DNA of 64,000 nt, taken from contig NC_087062.1 of the NCBI RefSeq assembly GCF_963678635.1, forward strand, positions 18,151,789 through 18,215,788. Reading direction: 5' to 3'. This DNA is from Symsagittifera roscoffensis (Eukaryota > Xenacoelomorpha > Acoela > Convolutidae). A program made the position numbers and the translations under genes. The notes below the pieces were generated by a model, which was not told where the DNA came from, searched no databases, and worked only from the letters and a program-made list of their open reading frames with translations. Below, in pieces: positions 55,562 through 64,000 of this stretch. The stretch's first letter is position 1; each line of letters opens with the position of its first letter.

Positions 55562-56019
55562 GACCCGTTGAATTCATTGGGCATGTCTCCCAATCCGTAA
55601 AATCCCGTTAAAAATCGATACGTTCCGGTAGTTTCACCGCCTACTATGCTAAACTTGCACTGTTTACTTGTTTGATTGCATAGTTTGAGTTGGTTGTAGG
55701 CGTTTTTCAGGTCTAAATTACTAAACCACACTCGCCCGTCGGATTTTTCTGAAATTTGGAGCGCCACGTTATCAATCGGTTCATGGATGTTCAGCATTTG
55801 ATATTTAATTTTAAAAATTTGATCATTTAATAGCTTAGAGTCAAGTGCCATTTTTTTTGAAGTATCCTTTTTCCGAGTGATTACACTTGGGCTGATAAAA
55901 CAATCTTCGTCGCATTTCTCTAATTTTATTATGTGGCCTTCTTTTTCCATTCTTTTTAATTCTTCGTTCACTCCCGCGAGTAAGTGGAGTGGAACTCTTC
56001 TCCCTTTGGACTGTATTGG
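55546..56019 (-). pseudogene. pol: element B reverse transcriptase (first half)
   Basis: It includes ISPSVITRKKD, LDSKLLND and motif A FSNLDLKNAYNQLKL, then LTGFYGLGDMPNEF. The frame is open to the right as far as TAA 56017-56019, which separates it from the protease ORF in the same frame. Confidence 0.88.
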
Positions 56020-56493
56020 TTAAGAAGGTGTGTGAAAATGGGTTACCTTTCGATCGTTAGGTATTTTCCCCACTCTAGTGAATAGGTTTTTGAACTCGTT
56101 AAAAATTTTGTCTGATAAAGAAGGTAAGTTTTTGTACTCACTCTCGAGTGTGAGTTGATTGACCATGCAGATTGGTTGGGGGCATTTCCTCTGTGTTACT
56201 TCTATGCCCAGTTTGGGTAAATTGTCGTTCCCCAAGATGTTTCGCTCGTGTCCGCCGGTTATCAAGAATGGGGTTTCTTCGCTGATCCACCCATTGGAAT
56301 GTGTTCTGACAATTATTTTCCCCAAAATATTGATCGTATCGTTGGTGAATCCGCAGTATACGTCTTTTATTCTTTTCTCCACTGGGTGTATCTTGAGGTT
56401 CGGATATCTATGTTTAATTTTGTGTAGTACGTTCTGTTTTAAAAAACTTACAGGGCTTGCTGAATCTACAGGTATGTTCACATTTACAATCAT
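56020..56493 (-). pseudogene. pol: element B aspartic protease
   Basis: 157 codons with an active site of the form PVDSASPVSFL and the second conserved block NILGNDNLPKLG. It overlaps the end of the gag frame (56414-56635), so a frame change between gag and pol is likely here and could be the natural recoding site. Confidence 0.8.
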
Positions 56494-57683
56494 ATCCTAG
56501 GTTCAGGAGTTTCTTTGTTTCGAGACCATTATTGTCGTAAATAGTTCTGACGCTCAACACCGAAAAATTGTCATCGTCACTCTGTCCGTACTCGTTCCAC
56601 GCATTTATAACGTCGCACGATTCTTTTTCTTCCATCCACGAGTTTTCCGGAGGTGTGTATGTACAATTCTCGGTATTTACATAATTATCTGATACAGTAT
56701 TTACAGTTGGTCTCTTATTGCTTGATTTACATAATTTGGCAAAGTGTCCCTTATAATTACAGTTTTTACAGGTTATGTTCTTCGCTGGGCAAACGTTTAA
56801 GTGCCCTTTCGTAAATGTATTCCAAAATGCACGGGTTACTCCTTTCGATGTTTAAACTTGGTTCCTTTTTGAAATGATTGTGGTTACTAAAACATTTAAA
56901 AGTTGTCCCGTTGGTCGATGACCGTGACATATTTGTCAGTTTCTGGTGGTTAAAATATCCCTTTTCGTCGATTAGGGCTTGATTAAGTGCTTCCGACGGG
57001 CCTATGGTAGCTGAAAGTAGCTTCCTCTGGGTGTCTGTGTTCTTCATATTGCAAATGAAGATATCCCTTATCCATTCCACCTCGTCAGATTCCTTGATGT
57101 TGCACGTGCTGGCCAGGTCCGTCAGTGCTCCCCAGAATTGTTCGTACGACTCGCGGTCTTTTTGCTTTCGATTTAGTAGTTTATATCTTTCGAACTTAGT
57201 TTCGGGCGGTTTGTTGAATGCTGCGTCTAGTAGAGTCCAGAACGCAGAGAACGATATTGCTAGAATTTTGACTCTCGGTTTCTTTTGTGTAAAAACTCTT
57301 TTTCCATCGCTCCCTAGGGCTAGAAATAAAATTGATCGCAGTTTCTTGTCCGCCTCCGTTCGTCTCATTCCATTAAATTTCCTCTTTTCTTCGTTGATCC
57401 GTTTCTCTTCGGCGGATTCATACTGTTTCATTGCGCTTTTGTTCCTGCTCTCTCTGTTGGCTTTTTCCGCGTCCGACTCGCTGCCTGTTGCTTGTTCCAA
57501 GATTGGAATTTGCGTCTCCGGTATTTCTGGTCCATGTAGGCTCTCTAAATCCAGATTTTCTTTCGCAATGATCGCCAATTGGAATTGGTCGCTCCATTGG
57601 GTCCAGGCATGCGGTGGCTCTAGAGTATGGTAAGGCCAAAAGGGGGGAATTCCACGCACGTTCGAATCATTTGACTTCGCCAT
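56414..57683 (-). pseudogene. gag: element B gag
   Basis: Main ORF 56766-57683, 305 codons, starting AKSNDSNVRGIPPFW, with the capsid-like segment FWTLLDAAFNKPPETKFERY. A frameshift near 56800-56830 is followed by CPAKNITCKNCNYKGHFAKLC, containing a CX2CX4HX4C zinc knuckle. A further Cys-rich segment (CKCEHTCRFSKPCKFF, ending 56414) overlaps the protease. The ATG (57681-57683) uses the last LTR base. Confidence 0.85.
57672..57682 (-). promoter_or_regulatory. Presumed primer-binding site of element B
   Basis: tggcgaagtca abuts the LTR without spacer; TGGCGA is a frequent PBS start in gypsy-like elements. It also carries the TG of the gag start codon. Confidence 0.5.
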
Positions 57684-59080
57684 AATAAACTACTCTATTT
57701 CTATGGTTCTATATGTACACGTTATGTACATAAGCTTAAAAGGATAAAACGGTAAAAGGAAGTAGTTGAATTAAGATTGTTAAAAAGGACAACTGAACTT
57801 CTGTTCATATCGACCAATGGTCGTAACTAAACTGTTTAACAGGTATTAATTAAAATACCGAAGGTCATTTTAAGATACTAAAAACAAATCACAACATTTC
57901 CCACCGGGAAAAAAAATGAAACTGCAAACTAACTACATAACTCTATATACACCCTTTTTCCCCCTCCGAAAATGGAAGAATTTTACAAACTGCACCCAGA
58001 AGGTAAATATACAGAAGCAAAATAGAATCCACAATTGAAAGAGAATGTAGCAATTTACAGGGTGGCTATACAGAATTAAAAAATTTATAGTATACAGTAA
58101 CTAACTAAATAAAACTAATCCACAACATGTACATTAACATGTACAATTGTATCTACAGGTAAAATTAAAAAATCAGGCGGTAAAATATGGATTAAAGAAT
58201 TGTTTTGTTCAGTTTAAATTGATATGTCGATTAAGTGAATTGATCCTCAAACTCATCCAATTTAGCCCTCACTTCCGAATCTATAGTCGATGAGATCTCG
58301 CTATATTTGTCCACCTCGAGCGTGGGGTCCTTCGAGGTCGGGTAAGTTAGATTTGAGTCCGAAGAATTCTCGTGAAGGTGAGTCTTCGTGGTAGAGGTTG
58401 CAAGTCTGACCGTCGGGAGGGAGTTCCTTGAAGACCAGGACAACGTAGTTTCCGCGACGAGAATCTGTCTGGGAGGCGCCTCCGCTAATGGAGTCAAAAG
58501 GTCAGATGGAGAGTTGACCGAGAAAGTAGTCCTGTGGGAGTCCGGTGCCGGGGAGAATATGGAAGTTGACGCCCCTAGGTCGTCTTTCTCTTGAACCACG
58601 TCTATAAATCTGCGATTTCCGTAAAAATGTGGGGGCCCACATTTCTGCGTGGTCTAGAATTTCGGGTCTTTGGGGTCGCGCTGTTCATCTGTTCCGGAAT
58701 AGTGTCTACCAGAATTGGTTTTTCCTGTGATCTTTCATTAGTAGTCGCATCGTGGATGACAACAATCTCCCGAGGGTCGTTGTTCGCTGGCCTTTCTGAG
58801 CTCAGTTGTGGAGATTCGACAGGACCTGTAATACTTAAGCCCTGATTAGACTCGGTATGGGGGTTTTGAGGTACGTTATTATTGGTCACGTCGTCAAAGT
58901 AATCCTCGATTATCCCGTCCCACGAATCTAGATTTAAGGAAGATGAACCTGAAGAAAATCTTGGAGAGTCTTGAGTGGCTGTGCTCGCGGTCGGTGCACT
59001 AGTCCCTACTCTGGCGTTATCCGTTCTTGGGGTGCCTTGACTCGATTGACCAGCGGTTGTTGATCCAGCTTTCTTCGGTG
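57683..59080 (-). repeat. 5' LTR of element B
   Basis: Second copy of the 1398-bp repeat; contains the partial pol frames 58602-58889 and 58231-58599 as non-functional echoes. Its inner end is ...tttatta, directly followed by tggcgaagtc. Confidence 0.9.
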
Positions 59081-60435
59081 TATCATAACCATTTGATTTA
59101 AGCTTAGCAGTAAAAACTAATAGTTCGCATAGCTCAAACCACGACGAATTAAATTCAATGAAACTTCTGAGGAGCTAAAAAACAAAAACGACGTCAAAGC
59201 TGATTTGAGTTTTTTACGTTAGGTGTATTGAATTGAGCATTTTCTATAGTTTTAAATAAATTCATTTAAGTTTTTGCTGTGTTTTGTTCCTGAGAAACAG
59301 AAGGCATGAAACTGGCATTTTAAGAAACCGAGAACAATTTTAATATCAGCACTGAACTTTGTTTTGATAAGGGTTCTATCTGGGGATTTAATTTTAATTA
59401 CCCAAGAGTATATCTAATGTATATTTTGTCTTGCGTAAGTAATTCCCAAAAAAAAACAGTGAATCGTCAGATCTTTTTGACATTTTTCAGAGCATTTCTA
59501 GCTTCAGAATGCGCTAATTTTGAGGAGAGTAAAAAAATTTAAGTGCCTAAAAGTTTTCAGCTTGTCTAAAGACTTTAAAATTACTCAAAAAACCCCATCA
59601 GAACGTATAAGAACAAGCAGTAGCAGAGAAAATTCGGGAAAAATGATTCAATTTAGGGATACAAGTGTGATAGAAGGGTTCCAGTAAAAACCAAGTCTGA
59701 CGAAGGGTCCCGAATCACGCTAATTCTAAGCTAAGCAAACATAGCAATTTGGTAATGGACGCGGCTCTTTTTACATTACGGATCCTGCTAGCTTCTCGGA
59801 ATCCCTTATCCTACTTGCACTAGTTTAGGATATCCGCTATGAACAATTAAGTTCCAATTATTTTCGTTTTTACATCAAAATTTCGAAATATTTATGTTCT
59901 TGAGCAACTGGTAAAAAGATATTCGTTAATTGATACTTTTGATGTATTTTTTGTAGACCATAGTTATCGATTAGGCGCCATTTGTTACTCTGAGTAATTT
60001 TTCGAATCGATTACTTCATTCACTGGTAGTGTCTATTTGGTGGCTGGCATATATTTCTTGGCTTTCTACGAGTGTTATCTCTAGGTAAATTTCTTGTTGT
60101 TCCGTCTTTCGAAGAAGGTGACGGAATAATATTGCCTGTGGTGGTTTTTTTCAGTGAAAATTTGTTGCGGCTTTTAAATTACCCGTGGTTCAACAGCGGA
60201 TTTAGTGGGGGGGGGGGGGTAGGCTTGCAAAAATTTTAACATCTAAAACATTTGGATTTCTTACACTCAAAAATAAAAAGACAGATTACCTACATCTATT
60301 TTATGTAAAATTATGGGGGTTTGAAAATTGCCAATTTGCCAATCAATGTGCGGCTTGTAAGGGTACCGTGTGTGGCTAATAGTTTTTCAAAGGATTTTTC
60401 AAAGGGTAATAAAACTGTTTAAAATTTAAAATTTT
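59081..60435. other. Right flank of element B
   Basis: No gene. A G-run with cagcggatttagt (about 60193-60222) looks like one end of a further hAT-like MITE copy, truncated. Confidence 0.35.
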
Positions 60436-60675
60436 GGGGGAGCGGTGGTGAAGTGGTTACGTCTCCGCCTCTCAATCGAAAAGTCGGATGTTCGTTCGAG
60501 GCCCACCATGATCCGTGCTCGTTGCTTGAGGGTGAGGCAACATTGCCCAGCCCAGAAAAATAACCAAAAAAATTGCATGAAGTTCTTAAACAGGGGCACA
60601 ACAGCGGTTCGCCGTGATGAGCTGTACAGCTCTTGTGTTGGTTCTTTCCCCCGTGGATAAAATGGTCTTAAAAAG
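60436..60675 (+). mobile_element. tRNA-derived SINE
   Basis: It starts with a polymerase III promoter: A box tggtgaagtgg (60446-60456) and B box gttcgaggcc (60494-60503) in a cloverleaf-like head. A body of unrelated sequence follows, ending near the A-rich ttaaaaagtaac. Not a functional tRNA: the acceptor stem does not pair well. No duplication found. Confidence 0.6.
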
Positions 60676-62174
60676 TAACAGAGGCGTCTTATTAATTCAA
60701 AATAGTTTGGTATTAGATGAGAAAAAATATCGTTGTTCTTGACAACTATTGTGAGGGAAAGGTTTAAGAAGAAAGTGAGTGATTTTTCTAAAACATCAAG
60801 CATGCTTTTTCTAAAACTACAGCTGATACTATACTATAAAGGGCAGTCATAAAGTACAGTGGTAGATACTCTAAATGACAGACGGAACATTTAGGGCTTT
60901 GACAGTGGGAACATTCAGGAACATGATATGTCGTCTTCTGATCGATCTGAAAAATTGAGAAGGGATTTTGGATTTGACTCACCATTGAACGTTAGTCTAG
61001 GTACTACACATAAGCGTCATATGGGGATGAGAGATGTATCATATTAAGAGATATTCCAGTATGACTCGAGTCGCCATTAAAAAATATGAGTTTTCTCTGT
61101 CCCGAATGAATAACAGTCTGAGTACTTTTTGACACTCTTTACTCGTGACTTTAACCAAGTATTTTTTCACATGAAACTATCGAGAACTCCAATCGAGAAA
61201 TTTTTGATAACACCTATCATTGCCGTATCTACTCAAAAGAGGCAAAAAGTTTCCAAAAATAAAACAAGAATTAGCCGGTTACTGTTCAAGTAACACAGAA
61301 TGTTCCGACCATAGTATTAAAAAAAAATACAAAAAAAAACATATTTTTCTAACTAGTGTTGTTTTTTCTAAGTGGTGTGATAGAAAGATCTGAAAGAAAA
61401 ATTAGACTTTAAGCATATTCTACAGCAATAGTAAGATAGGCCAATTGGAAAACAGTTTTTATCGAAAAATGATAAGAAAAAAGAAAAAAATCGTTAAAAC
61501 AATTTTTAAAAAATTTTCAAAATTTTAAAAGTTTTGAATTTTTTTTGCAGTTTTTGATTCCCAAAACTTCGCTAACAACTCCAAAAACTAATTTTACTAT
61601 AACTAAGTTTTTACGGCTTAAAATAAGCATAAATAACCAATGTAAGCCTGCACGCTCACCTTATTAGATCGAAGTTAGACGAAAATTCAAAAAATTCAAA
61701 CCGGTTTTTCTCATCATTGAGAAAAAATTTTAGGAATTTATTAAATTCGTTGGAATTACAACTGAAAAGGCTTCAATACGATATATCACTCGACCCATTC
61801 TGATGATTATTTGTGGCACCTTTTTTTTCGTGGAAATCAAAAAAAAAGATAAAAAAACTAAAACACACCCGAACACAAAAATTGTTGGCATTTAGTTAAA
61901 AGTTTATTTTGCAAGGATAAGTGATTGTGACCCTGATCGATCACCATCAATATTACTCGCAAATAAAATTTTTTTATCTGTTAATAGCTAAAATTTTTAT
62001 TATTGCTCTTAAATTGACTCTATAGAGTGTAAATGCGTTAATAGCTTGTCGGTGATACTTCTGCAGCTGCTTAATTTTCCCTTCAAATCCATTCAAATCC
62101 GTCGTTTGATCACCTTTCAAGTAAAACCCTCCAGTCTTATGAAGTGAACAATCAAACATTCACATTTATTGTTT
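60676..62174. other. Non-coding, with weak minus-strand exon candidates
   Basis: On the minus strand, ctcaatttttcag| at about 60960 precedes an open frame with four cysteines (PECSHCQSPKCSVCHLEY), but no good donor follows. A second open frame at 61974-62159 has no supporting splice sites. I call neither a gene. Confidence 0.25.
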
Positions 62175-62179
62175 GTGGT

Positions 62180-62313
62180 ATTTTATAAAAGGCTCTCCAA
62201 ATTTTTCCCCAGGCAGTGGGATCCCGTTCCCAATTAGGTATTGTACACTAAAAGAGTTGACACTAATTAGCCATAAACGGCCCTTAAAGAGCAGAATAAT
62301 CCCTGTTCTGGGA
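62180..62313 (-). CDS. Possible terminal exon, hemopexin-repeat-like (tentative)
   Basis: After a possible acceptor (ttttacgatcccag|) the frame reads TGIILLFKGRLWLIS, later GIPLPGEKFGEPF, and ends in TAA. LFKG followed by W and a Gly-Pro turn is reminiscent of a hemopexin blade. One short motif only; the upstream exon with the matching phase was not found. Confidence 0.25.
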
Positions 62314-63405
62314 TCGTAAAAATAAAATTGTCACACGATGCGCCCATTTAGTTCCAATCACTTGGGATTTAGGTGTTGAAATTATGATGAATATATGTAA
62401 AATCGGTCTCTATACTTTGCAGTGAATTATCATATTTCTACCATTTAGCTTGTAACTTACATATTTCCAGAATACAAATTGACAAATTAGGAACCTTGAA
62501 CATTGCAACAAAATTTGAAATCGAAATAAAATCGGAACCAAATTTTTAGTGAAAACTATATGTGCACTACAAATACACTGGAATTTGAGCCTCCAGATGA
62601 ATAAAAGCTTAATTTTTCAATTTTTTTGCAATTATTTGGTAAAAATAGAATTGAGCGAACAAATTCGAGAAGCTTCCGTCCACTGGACAGTCATTCATCT
62701 GAATAACTCGCAGAAAAAGGAAGATTAGACAAAAAATAGATTAAAAAATATTTTATGAAAAGAATAAAAAATTAAACCCCAGAAAATCAGAAAAAATGAT
62801 TAGTTTAGTCCAGAGCCGTATGAGTATTCAGTAAAGAAAAAATATATAAGAATAGAAAACAAAAATTGCAAATTATTATATTTTTTGAATAAATCCGGAG
62901 CCAATCGTTTGCAAAATAGCCCGAGAGCAATCCAATCACGACCCTTTCTCCCTCTTTGTGATCGAACCCATTGTCTGCTGTTCAACCAGGCCTAACTCAA
63001 TTAAGCCCATTTGGATGTGGGCTAATCGGATTATGCATGCAATGGGATCTCCAGCCGACTTCTTGGTCCACCAGCTAAACACTCTCGAAACGCGCACAAT
63101 TAGAGCCTTTTGTTGTTGCAATTAGAAAAATGCTCCTTGCCATCGGCCAAGCAGCCCTTCAATCTGCAACAATTTGCAATATTTCATCTTTTTTTTCGTA
63201 GAGTTTAAATATATTTTGCTAACGAAGGATATGTTTGATGACATACATCAGGATTCTGAACATCAGCAGAGTCATTGGATGTTCAACTAAATTGTAACTT
63301 AAATAAACTCGTGTAAATATGCTCGCAAAATCAAACTGTTTCATTGGAAAAAATGAATCACACAAATTTAAGACACACACCAGACATAGTTTGAATTGAG
63401 CGTCA
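62314..63405. other. Non-coding or intronic
   Basis: A GC-richer patch at about 62930-63180 is open in more than one minus-strand frame (for example LKGCLADGKEHFSNC) but without usable splice sites. Confidence 0.25.
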
Positions 63406-63411
63406 TTACCA

Positions 63412-63480
63412 ATCTCACAACCAAGAGCGGCGTTAAAAAGTAAATGCACTCCACAAGGATGGACCCCATGATCATCCAAA
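63412..63480 (-). CDS. Possible first exon with signal peptide (tentative)
   Basis: ATG with an in-frame TGA upstream, then a hydrophobic run (GSILVECIYFLTPLLVV) and a donor TTG|GTAATG. It could start the gene ending at 62180 or be chance. Confidence 0.3.
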
Positions 63481-64000
63481 GGTTCTCCTTGCTACTAATT
63501 CACAACATCGAACTATTACTTTAACCCCTAAAATTATATAAAGGCGACCAATATATACTAACTTTGAGGGGGAGCACCAGCCAAAAAAAAACGCAAATTT
63601 TTGTTCGAAAGCTTCAAAAAATGTTCGGCTAATTTTCTAAAAACTAAAAAACATGCTTCGAGAGAGGTCAGAAAATCAATGTCGTTGAACTGAAAAATTG
63701 TTTATTGTTTTCTATCGATATATTGATCAATCGTTCAATTGGGAACGTGAAAAATGCAATTCTTCGGAGGAAAATTTTTTTTCAAGTTTTTTTTCTAATT
63801 TGGATGGTGGAAAGGAGCTACGAGACTTTCACTGAGTTCAATTTTCATTAAAAAAACAACAAAAATGAAAAAATATATAAAGAAAATTCAAGAGCAAAAT
63901 CTGAGTTGTTCATAGTTTTGTAAGAAGCTTTTCGCTCTGTTCGCTAGTTGTTTTGGCTTAAAATTGAAAAGTTTGAAAGATTGAGAAAACTTTATAAAAA
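63481..64000. other. Intergenic; fragment of the hAT-like MITE family
   Basis: About 63540-63690 resembles the interior of the MITE at 48142 (ggcgaccaatatatac, gaggggga block, caaaaaatg). No ends are visible. Confidence 0.35.

Larger units (their letters stand above)
51349..59080 (-). mobile_element. Element B: Ty3/gypsy LTR retrotransposon
   Basis: Two direct 1398-bp LTRs flank gag and pol in the order protease, RT, RNase H, integrase, which defines Ty3/gypsy. No env. No target duplication could be matched (left flank gactg, right flank tatca), so the right end may be truncated. Confidence 0.93.

Noticed and set aside
61000-61060. Microexon-like segment CCTAGACTAACGTTCAATG before GTGAGT, reading PRLTFNG as in Cys-loop receptors
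   Set aside because: Only seven residues, preceded by stops; too short to separate from chance.
1-64000. CRISPR arrays, operons, bacterial promoters or phage genes
   Set aside because: Nothing of the kind; introns, retroelements and a Cys-loop receptor mark this as animal nuclear DNA.

Overview
Metazoan (invertebrate) nuclear DNA: AT-rich, with GT-AG introns, a Cys-loop ligand-gated ion channel exon, two Ty3/gypsy-type LTR retroelements and many short non-autonomous DNA transposons with clean target-site duplications. I cannot name the phylum. A 200-N assembly gap lies at 48517-48716.

Region 1 (about 1-26,400): one large minus-strand Ty3/gypsy-type, env-bearing retroelement (element A). In reading order from the right it has a leader with degenerate tandem repeats, two unrecognised ORFs (ORF1, ORF2), gag, a protease/RT/RNase H/integrase pol, a gene starting with a signal anchor (ORF-X), an env-like glycoprotein and a last unrecognised gene (ORF-Z). 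Its middle 9.9 kb, from the start of env to the 5' part of ORF2, is present twice head to tail (4531-14418 and 14424-24312). The two units differ at only a handful of bases and share the same stops and frameshifts, so the damage predates the duplication, or the second copy is an assembly artefact. The LTRs could not be placed.

Region 2 (27,109-40,634): a minus-strand host gene that I assembled from six exons. All splice phases agree and the total is 1611 bp (536 codons plus stop). It starts with a signal peptide and encodes a cysteine-containing secreted or GPI/membrane-tethered protein of no family I recognise. Its introns hold several inverted-repeat transposons, including an 830-bp element inserted into an older MITE.

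Region 3 (40.6-51.3 kb): intergenic DNA with a perfect 252-bp palindrome, a 158-bp near-perfect hairpin, the terminal exon of a Cys-loop receptor (47774-48064, minus) and three hAT-like MITEs, each with an 8-bp duplication.

Region 4 (51,349-59,080): a second minus-strand Ty3/gypsy element (element B) with 1398-bp direct LTRs about 99% identical. Gag, protease, RT, RNase H and integrase are recognisable but carry stops and frameshifts. The 3' end of pol lies inside the LTR, and the gag start codon straddles the LTR/primer-binding-site junction.

Region 5 (59.1-64 kb): mostly non-coding, with a tRNA-derived SINE and two weak candidate exons on the minus strand.
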